64,000 nucleotides of DNA from Nonomuraea ceibae (GTDB lineage: Bacteria; Actinomycetota; Actinomycetes; Streptosporangiales; Streptosporangiaceae): NCBI RefSeq assembly GCF_019396325.1, contig NZ_JAHKRO010000030.1, positions 1-64,000 on the forward strand, given 5' to 3'. Shown one piece after another: positions 39,404 through 46,765 of this stretch; position 1 is the first letter of the stretch, and every line of letters starts with the position of its first letter. The notes beneath the pieces were generated by a model. The model had not been told where the DNA came from, did not search any database, and saw only the letters and a program-made list of their open reading frames with translations. The position numbers and the translations under genes are program-made.

Positions 39404-40888
39404 TCACCCCCGGGGCCGCCAGTCGCCCCGGTCGAGGTCGAGGTTCTCCGGGGTGTGCAGGCGGACCATCGTCCTGGCCACGCCCAGCGGCACCCGGTCG
39501 GGCGTCAGGAACGACACCGACACCATCACCGCGAACGCGATCGGCACCGTCCACGCGGCGGGCTGGGCCAGCAGGGCGCCCGCCAGGCCCTCGTACGGGC
39601 CGCCGGTGATGGTGGCGAGCACGGCCGAGCAGGCCAGGCCGCCGCCGACGAACAGCCCGGCGAGCGCGCCGGTGGTGGACAGGCGCCGCCACCAGATGCC
39701 GAGCACGAGCAGCGGGCAGAACGACGAGGCGGCGACCGCGAACGCCAGCCCCACCACGTCGGCGACCGGCAGCGCCCGCGCCCACAGCGCCAGCCCGAGC
39801 GGCACGGCGACGGCCATGAGCGTGGCGATCCGGAACGAGCGCACGCCGCCCTTGAGCAGGTCCTGGGCGATCACCCCGGCGACCGACACGGTCAGCCCGG
39901 ACGAGGTGGACAGGAACGCCGCGAACGCCCCGGCGGTGACCAGCGCCGTCAGCAGGTCGCCGAGCGTGCCGCCGACCATGCGGGCCGGCAGCGTCAGCAC
40001 CACGGCGTCGGTGCGGACGAGGTCGGGCGCGTAGATGCGGCCGAGCCAGCCGTACAGCGCGGGCAGCAGGTAGAAGGCGCCGAGCAGCGACAGCACGACG
40101 AGCGTGGTGCGGCGGGCGGCCCGCCCGTCGGGGTTGGTGTAGAAGCGGACGAGCACGTGCGGCAGCCCCATCGTGCCCAGGAACGTGGCCAGGATCAGCG
40201 AGTACGTCGAGTACAGGGCGTAGTCCTTGGCCCCGGCCAGCGGCACCTGCCAGACGGCGGCGTCCACCGGGTCGAGCGCCGGGGCGCCGTCGGCCTTCCA
40301 CGCCAGCAGCAGGAACACCAGCGGCACGGCCAGCGCGGTCAGCTTCAGCCAGTACTGGAACGCCTGCACGAACGTGATCGAGCGCATGCCGCCCGACAGC
40401 ACGTTGACCGCGACCACGACGGCCACCAGCAGCCCGCCGGCCCACACCGGCGCCCCGGTGATCGTGCGCAGCACCAGGCCGGCGCTCTGGAACTGCGGCA
40501 TCAGGTAGAGCCAGCCGATGAGCACGACGAGCACGCTGGCCGTGCGCCGCACCACCATCGACTCCAGCCGCGCCTCGGCGAAGTCGGGCAGCGTGTAGGC
40601 GCCGGAGCGGCGCAGCGGCGCGGACACCAGCACGAGCAGCACCAGGTAGCCGCCGGTCCACCCGACGGGCAGCCACAGCATGTCGACGCCGTAGCTGAGG
40701 ATGAGCCCGGCCACGCCGAGGAAGGAGGCCGCCGACAGGTACTCGCCGCCGATCGCGGAGGCGTTCCACAGCGGGCTGACGGTGCGGGAGGCGACGTAGA
40801 AGTCGGAGGTGGTGCGCGAGAAGCGGATGCCGAAGGCGCCGATGAGCACGGCCGCGACCATGACGACGACGACGGCGGCCAGGCTCAT
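39404..40888 (-). CDS. SSS-family solute:cation symporter
   Basis: A 494-aa symporter with about 13 helices, related to the ActP-like protein at 36-37.7 kb but clearly diverged. Landmarks are TSDFYVASRTVSPLWNASAI, GGEYLSAASFLGVAG, GLPHVLVRFYTNPDGRAARR and TAGAFAAFLSTSSGLTVSVAG. ATG 40888 overlaps the stop of the DUF485-like gene (ATGA). It is the last gene of a run beginning with a LytS/LytTR pair, which probably senses its substrate and controls its expression. In related actinomycete loci such carriers take up monocarboxylates; the substrate here is unknown. Confidence 0.92.
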   Translation of the reverse strand: MSLAAVVVVMVAAVLIGAFGIRFSRTTSDFYVASRTVSPLWNASAIGGEYLSAASFLGVAGLILSYGVDMLWLPVGWTGGYLVLLVLVSAPLRRSGAYTLPDFAEARLESMVVRRTASVLVVLIGWLYLMPQFQSAGLVLRTITGAPVWAGGLLVAVVVAVNVLSGGMRSITFVQAFQYWLKLTALAVPLVFLLLAWKADGAPALDPVDAAVWQVPLAGAKDYALYSTYSLILATFLGTMGLPHVLVRFYTNPDGRAARRTTLVVLSLLGAFYLLPALYGWLGRIYAPDLVRTDAVVLTLPARMVGGTLGDLLTALVTAGAFAAFLSTSSGLTVSVAGVIAQDLLKGGVRSFRIATLMAVAVPLGLALWARALPVADVVGLAFAVAASSFCPLLVLGIWWRRLSTTGALAGLFVGGGLACSAVLATITGGPYEGLAGALLAQPAAWTVPIAFAVMVSVSFLTPDRVPLGVARTMVRLHTPENLDLDRGDWRPRG

Positions 40889-41265
40889 GAACGGTCGACC
40901 AGGTCGGCGAAGTGGCGTTCGTTGCGCTCGGCCTGCCGGACGTACAGCCAGGCGCCGATGACGAAGGCGGGGTAGATGAGCCCGGCGAGCACTGCCCACG
41001 GGAGCGGGACGCCGAGCAGGTGGGCGTCGCGCAGCTCGGGGATGAGCAGGAACAGCAGCGGCAGCCCGCCCACGACGCAGCCGAGCACCGTGCACACGAA
41101 CAGCGCCAGCCGGAACTGGGTGCGCAGCAGCGAGCGCATGTAGACCTCGCCGAGGTGGGTCTGCTCGTCGATCTCCCGGGTGGCCGGGCGGCGGGGCCGG
41201 CGGGCGGCGGCGGTGCGCGGGCTGGTGACGGCGGTGCGCCGGCCCGGCCGCGGCTCGGGGCTCAC
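40885..41265 (-). CDS. DUF485-like small membrane protein
   Basis: A 126-aa protein. A Pro/Arg-rich cytoplasmic N-terminus (~45 residues) precedes EVYMRSLLRTQFRLALFVC and two membrane helices (ALFVCTVLGCVVGGLPLLFLL, shown by its ends only; and VLAGLIYPAFVIGAWLYV), then a charged tail. It is the counterpart of the DUF485 protein at 38 kb and sits in the same place before an SSS symporter. GTG 41265 overlaps the LytTR gene's stop (GTGA) and its own stop overlaps the symporter start (ATGA). Confidence 0.85.
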   Translation of the reverse strand: MSPEPRPGRRTAVTSPRTAAARRPRRPATREIDEQTHLGEVYMRSLLRTQFRLALFVCTVLGCVVGGLPLLFLLIPELRDAHLLGVPLPWAVLAGLIYPAFVIGAWLYVRQAERNERHFADLVDRS

Positions 41266-42011
41266 TCGTGCCGTCCCTTCCTGGCGCGGCGGACGAGCAG
41301 GTCGCGCAGCTCGCGGGTGTGGCGGCGGCTGACGGGCAGCTCGGTGTCGTGGACGCGGACCGAGCACCGGCCGGAGTCGATGTGCAGCTCCTCGATGTGC
41401 TTGACGGCGACCAGGTGGCTGCGGTGCACGCGCACGAACCCGGCCGCCGACCAGCGCTCCTCCAGCGTGGCGAGCGGGATGCGCACGAGGTGGCTGCCGG
41501 TGGCGGTGTGCAGGCGGGCGTAGTCGCCGTGCGCCTCCACGTAGATCACGTCGGCGCTGGAGACGAACCGGGTCACGCCGCCCAGCTCGACCGGGATGGT
41601 GTCGCTCTCACCGCCGTCGGCGGGCACGTCGGCCGAGACGGCCACCCGCCTGATCGCCTCGGCCAGGCGCTCCGGCCGCACCGGTTTGAGCAGGTAGTCC
41701 TCGGCCTTGATCTCGAACGCGTCGACGGCGTGTTCCTCGTACGCGGTGACGAACACCACCCGCGGCGGGTTGGCGAACTGCGACAGCAGCCGGCCGAGCA
41801 CGACCCCGTCGAGGCCGCGCATCCGGATGTCGAGGAAGACCGCGTCGATGGGCCTGCCCTCGGCGATCGCCCGGTCCAGCAGCCGCAGCGCCGCCGAGCC
41901 GTCCCTGGCGGTCGCCACCTCGCCGATCCGCGGGTCGGCACGCAGCAGGTACGACAGGTCTTCCAGGGCGGGAAGCTCGTCGTCGACCGCGAGGACCCGA
42001 AGTTGTGCCAT
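41262..42011 (-). CDS. LytTR-type response regulator
   Basis: A 249-aa regulator. The receiver domain (about 1-120) has the acidic pair in AVDDELPALED, the phosphorylated Asp in VFLDIRMRGLDG, Thr in VFVTAYEEHA and Lys in YLLKPVRPE. The C-terminal LytTR DNA-binding domain (about 145-245) has VIYVEAHGDYARLHT and FVRVHRSHLVAVKHIEEL. ATG 42011 is used; 42032 is also open. It is encoded between its LytS-type kinase and the DUF485/symporter pair and overlaps the latter, so it likely activates this transport module. Confidence 0.94.
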   Translation of the reverse strand: MAQLRVLAVDDELPALEDLSYLLRADPRIGEVATARDGSAALRLLDRAIAEGRPIDAVFLDIRMRGLDGVVLGRLLSQFANPPRVVFVTAYEEHAVDAFEIKAEDYLLKPVRPERLAEAIRRVAVSADVPADGGESDTIPVELGGVTRFVSSADVIYVEAHGDYARLHTATGSHLVRIPLATLEERWSAAGFVRVHRSHLVAVKHIEELHIDSGRCSVRVHDTELPVSRRHTRELRDLLVRRARKGRHE

Positions 42012-42044
42012 AGACAGTGATAAAACCGACAACGAAGATCCAGG

Positions 42045-43223
42045 TCAACGGGCCGAGACGCCCGGGTGATACTTCGGCAACCTGACGTTGACCTTCGTGC
42101 CCGCCCCGCGCCCGGTCTCGACCACCAGCCCGTACTCGTCGCCGTAGACCTGGCGCAGCCGCTCGTCCACGTTGGCCAGGCCGATCCCGCCGTCGGAGGC
42201 GGTCTCCCCGGCCAGGACGCGGCGCAGCCGGTCGGGGTCCATGCCGAGCCCGTCGTCCTCGACGCTGATGCTGCACTCGGCCCCGGCGTCCTCGGCCACG
42301 ATGGAGATGCGGCCGACGCCGTCCTTGCTCTCCAGGCCGTGGCGCACGGCGTTCTCCACGAGCGGCTGCAGGCACAGGAACGGCACCGCCACCGGCAGCA
42401 CCTCGGGCGCGATGCGCAGCGTGACCTGGAGCTGGTCGCCGAAGCGGGCCCGCTCCAGGATGAGGTAGCGGTCGATCGAGCGCAGCTCCTCGGCCAGCGT
42501 GGTGAACTCGCCGTGCCTGCGGAAGGAGTAGCGGGTGAAGTCGGCGAACTCCAGCAGCAGCTCGCGGGCCCGCTCCGGGTCGGTGCGGACGAACGAGGCG
42601 ATCGTCGTCAGCGAGTTGTAGATGAAGTGCGGCGAGATCTGCGCGCGCAGCGCCCGCACCTCGGCCTCCATGAGCAGCGTGCGCGAACGGTCGAGCTCGG
42701 CCAGCTCCAGCTGCGAGTCGACCCAGCCGGCGACCTCCTGGGCGGCCCGGACGAGCCCGGCGGAGGCGTGCGTGCCGTAGGCGGTCAGCGCGCCGACGAC
42801 CCGCTCGTCGGTGGTGAGCGGCACCACGACGGCGTTCCTCACCGGGCATTCGAGCAGGTCGCAGTCGATCGCCAGGACCTGGGTGCGGCCGTCCTGCAGG
42901 GTCGCCCTCGCGTGCTCGAAGGCGTCCTCGGCGTGATGGTCGCCGGCGCCGTCGTACACGAGCAGGCGCTCGCCGTCGGTGATGGCGAGCGCGGCCGAGC
43001 CGAGCAGCTCGCGCAGGTGGCGCGAGGCCCGCTGGGCGCCGTCGACGGTGAGCCCGGCGCGCAGCGGCGGCCCCGCCAGCGACGCGGTGTGCAACGTCTC
43101 GAACGTGGCCCGCTCCGCCGGGCTGGTGCCCAGGTCGCGGCGGCCCCGCATGACCCGCCACAGCACGATCGCGGGCACGCCGACGAGCACGGCCACCACG
43201 GCGACGCCGACCAGGTATTCCAC
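42045..43223 (-). CDS. LytS-type sensor histidine kinase
   Basis: A 392-aa kinase. One N-terminal membrane helix (about 3-23) is followed by a GAF-like sensor region (about 60-170, with VPLTTDERVVGALTAYGTHA) and a His_kinase domain with ISPHFIYNSLTTIASFV (phospho-His) and FLCLQPLVENAVRHGL. The ATPase motif is EDDGLGM...GGIGLANVDERL. This is the family that pairs with LytTR regulators, and the partner starts 33 bases downstream. Only one helix is present, so the sensor is probably cytoplasmic and may read an intracellular carboxylate or the transporter itself. GTG start. Confidence 0.93.
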   Translation of the reverse strand: MEYLVGVAVVAVLVGVPAIVLWRVMRGRRDLGTSPAERATFETLHTASLAGPPLRAGLTVDGAQRASRHLRELLGSAALAITDGERLLVYDGAGDHHAEDAFEHARATLQDGRTQVLAIDCDLLECPVRNAVVVPLTTDERVVGALTAYGTHASAGLVRAAQEVAGWVDSQLELAELDRSRTLLMEAEVRALRAQISPHFIYNSLTTIASFVRTDPERARELLLEFADFTRYSFRRHGEFTTLAEELRSIDRYLILERARFGDQLQVTLRIAPEVLPVAVPFLCLQPLVENAVRHGLESKDGVGRISIVAEDAGAECSISVEDDGLGMDPDRLRRVLAGETASDGGIGLANVDERLRQVYGDEYGLVVETGRGAGTKVNVRLPKYHPGVSAR

Positions 43224-43236
43224 CGTGCGGCCCGGC

Positions 43237-43644
43237 TCAGCCCAGCGCCTTGGCGATCCGCTCCGCGTAGGAGGCGGCCTCGTCGGCGGAGGAGTAGGTG
43301 GTGCGCGGCCAGAAGAAGCCGCGCAGGCCGTCCTTCTTGACCCGGGGCACCACGTGCACGTGCAGGTGGGGGACGCTCTGGCTGATCCGGTTGTTCATCG
43401 CGACGAACGTGCCGCCCGCCTCCAGGCCCTCCTCCACGGCGCGGGCCATGCGCTGGACGCTCTCGAAGAACGGCCCCACCCCGGTCAGGTCGGCGAGCGT
43501 CTCGGCGTGCACGCGCGGCACCACGAGCACGTGCCCCTTGAACACGGGCCGGGTGTCGAGAAAGGAGACGGACACCTCGTCGGAGCCGACGATCGTCGCC
43601 GGGCGCTCCCCCGCGACGATCTCGCAGAACAGATCGGTGCTCAT
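43237..43644 (-). CDS. HIT-family nucleotide hydrolase/transferase
   Basis: A 135-aa histidine-triad protein. The catalytic triad is HLHVHVVPR and the nucleotide-binding strand is FLDTRPVFKGHVLVVPRVHA. HIT proteins hydrolyse nucleoside phosphoramidates or related nucleotides. It ends 13 bases before the LytS gene and its ATG overlaps the stop of the upstream gene (ATGA), so it belongs to the same tight cluster, with no obvious functional link. Confidence 0.94.
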   Translation of the reverse strand: MSTDLFCEIVAGERPATIVGSDEVSVSFLDTRPVFKGHVLVVPRVHAETLADLTGVGPFFESVQRMARAVEEGLEAGGTFVAMNNRISQSVPHLHVHVVPRVKKDGLRGFFWPRTTYSSADEAASYAERIAKALG

Positions 43645-44351
43645 CGGCCGACCTTATCCGCGAACGCGGTCCAGCTCGTCACGTTGGGGGCCGACCACTC
43701 CTGCGGCGCGTGCAGGAACCGCTCCCCGGCGCGCTCGCGCAGCCTCGGCGGCACCTCGGCGCCCTTGCCGCCCCGGCAGTGGTAGACGAGCCCGCCCGGC
43801 CGCTGGGCCATCGCCATCCACGGCAACCAGGGCGACACCCGGCACCAGGAGAACACGCTCGGCACGTCCGGCAGCTCCGACTCGACGTCGGCCGCCCGGG
43901 CGAAGAACTGGAACAGCTCCATCGCCCGGTACGTGTCGTCCGCCGAGTTGTCCGGATAGTCGGCCACCTTCAGCGGCGACGGGTAGGCCAGGCGCACGTC
44001 CACGTTGAACACCACCTGCTCGCCCAGCCGCGTCACCGGCACCGGGTAGCCGCCCAGCCGCTGGTTGACCGGGTCGTTGAAGACGTGCTGCACCTCCACG
44101 CGGCGGCCGGTCAGCGGGTTGTCCCACACGTCGAGCACCTCGCGGGTGCGCGGGTCGAGGTAGAGGGCGGCCTCCCGGGTCAGCAGCAGCCAGCCGCCGC
44201 CGTCGCCGCGCACCGCCCTGGCCACGTTGACGCCCTCGAAGCCGAACAGGTGATGCGGCCCGCCGCCGGGCTCCCAGCCATAGACGTCGCCGGTCCACGA
44301 CGAGATCGTCTCCGCGCCGTCGGAGGAGGCGCGCACGCGGATGAAGTCCAT
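43641..44351 (-). CDS. DUF1838-like protein
   Basis: A 236-aa soluble protein that resembles the DUF1838 family. It begins with FIRVRASSDGAETISSWTGD and GWEPGGGPHHLFGFEGVNVA, and has YLDPRTREVLDVWDNPLTG and EVQHVFNDPVN. Proteins of this family are described in some bacteria as acting on lipid-like or steroid-like substrates, but no enzyme activity can be read from motifs. It overlaps the HIT gene (ATGA) and lies 18 bases after the YihY gene. Confidence 0.72.
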   Translation of the reverse strand: MDFIRVRASSDGAETISSWTGDVYGWEPGGGPHHLFGFEGVNVARAVRGDGGGWLLLTREAALYLDPRTREVLDVWDNPLTGRRVEVQHVFNDPVNQRLGGYPVPVTRLGEQVVFNVDVRLAYPSPLKVADYPDNSADDTYRAMELFQFFARAADVESELPDVPSVFSWCRVSPWLPWMAMAQRPGGLVYHCRGGKGAEVPPRLRERAGERFLHAPQEWSAPNVTSWTAFADKVGR

Positions 44352-44369
44352 GCGCGAAGCCTCTCACTT

Positions 44370-45305
44370 TCAGCCCGGCAGATCATCCGGCTCCGGCGGG
44401 TCGCGCGGCACCGCGTACGGCTCCCGCCCGGGGGGCCGGCCCTGGGCCGCGGCGCGCTCCCTGATGAGCTCGGCGTCCAGCTCGGCGCCGAACAGCAGCG
44501 CCATGTTCGACAGCCACAGCCAGATGAGGAACACCACGACCCCGGCGAGGGCGCCGTAGGTCTTGTTGTAGGAGCCGAAGCCCGCCACGTACAGCGCGAA
44601 GCCGCCCGAGACCAGCGCCCAGAGCACGACCGCGAGCAGGCCCCCGGGCGTGATCCAGCGCATGCCCGGCTGGCGGACGTTCGGCGCCGCCCAGTACAGC
44701 ACCATGATCAGGCCGGCCGCGATGAGCGCCAGCACCGGCCACTTGAGGATGTCCCACGCCGTCACGGCGGCGTCGCCGAGGCCGAGCGCCTCACCGGCCG
44801 CGGCGGCCAGCTCGCCCGTCAGCGTGACCGCGATCGCGCCCACGACCAGCAGGATCATCATCATGACCGTGAGGCCGAGCCGCAGCGGGGTCAGCTTCCA
44901 GAACGGGCGGCCCTCCTCGATGTCGTAGATCTCATTGCACGCCCGGATGAACGCGGCGATGTACCCGGAAGCCGACCACAGCGCGACCAGCAGGCCGGTG
45001 ATCGCCACCAGGCCCGCGCCGCCGGTGCTGCGCACCCCGCGCACGCTCTCCGCGATCAGGCCGCGCGCCTCCTCCGGCGCGAGCACGACAAGGGAGCCCA
45101 CGACCGTGCCGAGGTCGTCGCGGCCCAGCAGGCCGAACAGCGACACCAGCACGATCAGCGCCGGGAACACCGACAGCACCGCGTAGTACGTCAGCGCCGC
45201 CGCCAGGTCCTGGACGCGGTCGTTCTTGAACTCGGCGAACGTTCTTCTGATCACCCGCCACCACGACCGGCGTGGCAGCTCGGCGGGTCCGTCGGGGGCC
45301 TCCAC
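44370..45305 (-). CDS. YihY/virulence factor BrkB family membrane protein
   Basis: A 311-aa inner-membrane protein with six helices. The family signatures are present: DLAAALTYYAVLSVFPALIV near the N-terminus, WSASGYIAAFIRACNEIYD, and GALAGVVVFLIWLWLSNMALLFGAELDAE near the end (landmark GVVVFLIWLW). Once thought to be RNase BN, the family is now regarded as a probable transporter or envelope protein of unknown substrate. Its C-terminal tail is Pro/Arg-rich. It starts 3 bases after the DUF3618 gene. Confidence 0.93.
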   Translation of the reverse strand: MEAPDGPAELPRRSWWRVIRRTFAEFKNDRVQDLAAALTYYAVLSVFPALIVLVSLFGLLGRDDLGTVVGSLVVLAPEEARGLIAESVRGVRSTGGAGLVAITGLLVALWSASGYIAAFIRACNEIYDIEEGRPFWKLTPLRLGLTVMMMILLVVGAIAVTLTGELAAAAGEALGLGDAAVTAWDILKWPVLALIAAGLIMVLYWAAPNVRQPGMRWITPGGLLAVVLWALVSGGFALYVAGFGSYNKTYGALAGVVVFLIWLWLSNMALLFGAELDAELIRERAAAQGRPPGREPYAVPRDPPEPDDLPG

Positions 45306-45308
45306 GCG

Positions 45309-46040
45309 TCACTTGGCCTTGTTGCGCCTCACCATGCGGCGCACGACCAGGGCCACCACCGTCCCGAGCGCGACCATCACGAACACCGGGCGCTTCTTGA
45401 CCTGCTCCGGCGTGGCATCGCCGACCCTTTCGCCGACCCTGCCCGCGACCTCGTGCGCCTTGCCGGTCATCTCGTGCGCCTTGCCCTTGGCGGCGCCCGT
45501 CATCTCGTGCGCCTTGCCCTTGGCGGCGCCCGTCATCTCGGCCGTCTTGCCCTTGGCCGTCTCCGCCAGCTCCGTGGCCCTGTCCTTGGCCGTGCCTGCC
45601 ATTCTGCTCGCCTTTCCTCTGGCCGTGGCCGCCGCGTCGGCTGCCCGGCTCTTGACGTCCGCCTTGTGCGCCAGGGCGCTCACCGTCTCGCCGAGCTCCC
45701 GGCGGGTCTGCCTGATGTCCTCCCGGACCGCGTCCGCGTCGTCACCCTGGGTACGGTGCTCGCTTCCGGACCGTTTCGCGGCCCGGCCCCCGGTCAGGGA
45801 CTCCTCCTCCGTGGCGCGCGACCTGACCGCGTCGGTGCGGTCGTCGGCCTGGGGAGGTTCGGGGATGAAGGTCTCGTGCTCCTCGCGGGCCAGCTCGGCC
45901 TCGTGCGCGTTCTCGGCCGCGCCCGGCCTGGTCGGCGGCACGTTGATGGACTCGGCGTCCGTCGGCGTGCCGACGGTGGCCCGGCGCGCGCCGACCGTGC
46001 CGGCGTGCTGGTCGCTGCGTCCCGGATCGGTCTCGCTCAT
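45309..46040 (-). CDS. DUF3618 protein with tandem 11-residue repeats
   Basis: A 243-aa protein. The N-terminal ~95 residues are hydrophilic and disordered. The DUF3618 core is ADAVREDIRQTRRELGETVSAL-like (about 103-125). A long Ala/Lys/Glu-rich helical repeat region follows, with repeated KGKAHEMTGAA units (11 residues), resembling LEA or apolipoprotein helices. It ends in one membrane helix (FVMVALGTVVALVV) and a basic tail. ATG 46040 overlaps the holin-like gene (ATGA). DUF3618, holin-like and YihY genes often occur together in actinomycetes, probably with a membrane-stress role; this is inference. Confidence 0.88.
   Translation of the reverse strand: MSETDPGRSDQHAGTVGARRATVGTPTDAESINVPPTRPGAAENAHEAELAREEHETFIPEPPQADDRTDAVRSRATEEESLTGGRAAKRSGSEHRTQGDDADAVREDIRQTRRELGETVSALAHKADVKSRAADAAATARGKASRMAGTAKDRATELAETAKGKTAEMTGAAKGKAHEMTGAAKGKAHEMTGKAHEVAGRVGERVGDATPEQVKKRPVFVMVALGTVVALVVRRMVRRNKAK
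45468..45533. repeat. 33-bp perfect tandem duplication inside the DUF3618 gene
   Basis: Bases 45468-45500 and 45501-45533 are identical 33-mers beginning CATCTCGTGCGCC, followed by a degenerate third unit to about 45566. The period equals 11 codons, so unit number can change without frameshift. This suggests recent expansion and possible length variation between strains. Confidence 0.85.
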
Positions 46041-46417
46041 CGCCGCGCCCCTTCCTTGACCGCGTCGACGTCGGCCCGCAGGCTCGCGATGGTCTCGGTC
46101 GGGACCGGCGGCGTCGCCTGCTTCACCTTGCTCTTGCCGGCCAGCCCCAGCAGGGCGGCCACGATCAGCAGGACCACTCCGACGATGGCCGCGGCGACCC
46201 ACGCGGGCATCACCAGCGCGAGCAGCATCACCACGGCGGCCACGAGCACCGCGCCGCCGAAGAACGCGACCAGCCCGGCCGCCCCGAACATGCCCGCGCC
46301 GAACCCGGCGCGCTTGCCCTTCTCCGTGAGTTCGAGCCTGGCCAGCCGCAACTCGTCCTTGACGAGCCGGGAGACCTGCTCGGAAAGGTCGTTGACCAGT
46401 TTGTGGGTGTCGTTCAC
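46037..46417 (-). CDS. Holin-superfamily-III-like membrane protein
   Basis: A 126-aa protein of the actinobacterial putative phage-holin group (DUF1469-like). An amphipathic N-terminus (LVNDLSEQVSRLVKDELRLA) is followed by two membrane helices (about 48-70 and 75-95) and a charged tail. Despite the name it is a chromosomal gene with no phage neighbours. It is the first gene of the minus-strand run, overlapping DUF3618 (ATGA). ATG 46417. Confidence 0.85.
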   Translation of the reverse strand: MNDTHKLVNDLSEQVSRLVKDELRLARLELTEKGKRAGFGAGMFGAAGLVAFFGGAVLVAAVVMLLALVMPAWVAAAIVGVVLLIVAALLGLAGKSKVKQATPPVPTETIASLRADVDAVKEGARR

Positions 46418-46498
46418 GACGTCGCCTCCTCCGTCGCGAACCCGCCTACCCGAAGAGCCCGGCTTCTATCACCCCGCGGTTTTCCGCCGGGCCGGGTC

Positions 46499-46663
46499 CT
46501 ACCGCTTGGCGGCGCGCAGGAGCAGGCCGACCAGCGACTCGACCGGCGACTTGGGCGCCTCGCACCAGTTGTCCGGCTTCTTGGGGGCGCTCCACGGGGA
46601 CGGGAGCTCACACGACGGAGCCGGCGGCTTGGGCCGCTCGCACCACGATCCCGGAGTATTCAT
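46499..46663 (-). CDS. 54-aa Cys/Pro/Trp-rich small protein (novel)
   Basis: A small gene of 54 codons plus TAG. The ATG (46661-46663) has GGAGGC 1 to 6 bases upstream plus flanking purines, a strong ribosome site. The peptide carries a duplicated motif, WCERPKPP (residues 7-14) and WCEAPKSP (33-40), with a third Cys in PSCELPSPW between them and an amphipathic basic C-terminus (VESLVGLLLRAAKR). Codon third positions are almost all G or C, matching real genes here. It has no signal peptide and no membrane span. It is divergent from the SNF2 helicase and 81 bases upstream of the holin-like gene on the same strand. I recognise no family. A metal-binding, scaffold or peptide-modification substrate role is speculative. 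Confidence 0.72.
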   Translation of the reverse strand: MNTPGSWCERPKPPAPSCELPSPWSAPKKPDNWCEAPKSPVESLVGLLLRAAKR

Positions 46664-46765
46664 GCCTCCAGTCTACGACTTGCACTGATTTTTCCCATGA
46701 GCCGGCCAGTGCGCCGTCGGCGGACTCGGGCCACCGGCCCCTCCCGGTCCGGGTACCCTGCCGAG

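Noticed and set aside
46037-46417. Phage remnant suggested by the holin-like gene
   Set aside because: No other phage genes nearby; this family is chromosomal and linked with DUF3618 in actinomycetes.
43710-46688. 992-aa plus-strand frame over YihY and DUF3618
   Set aside because: It is opposite four well-supported overlapping genes and has no recognisable domain.
46403-46765. N-terminal extension of the SNF2 protein back to 46403
   Set aside because: It would cover the hidden peptide gene and add Arg/Pro-rich sequence unlike the family N-terminus.
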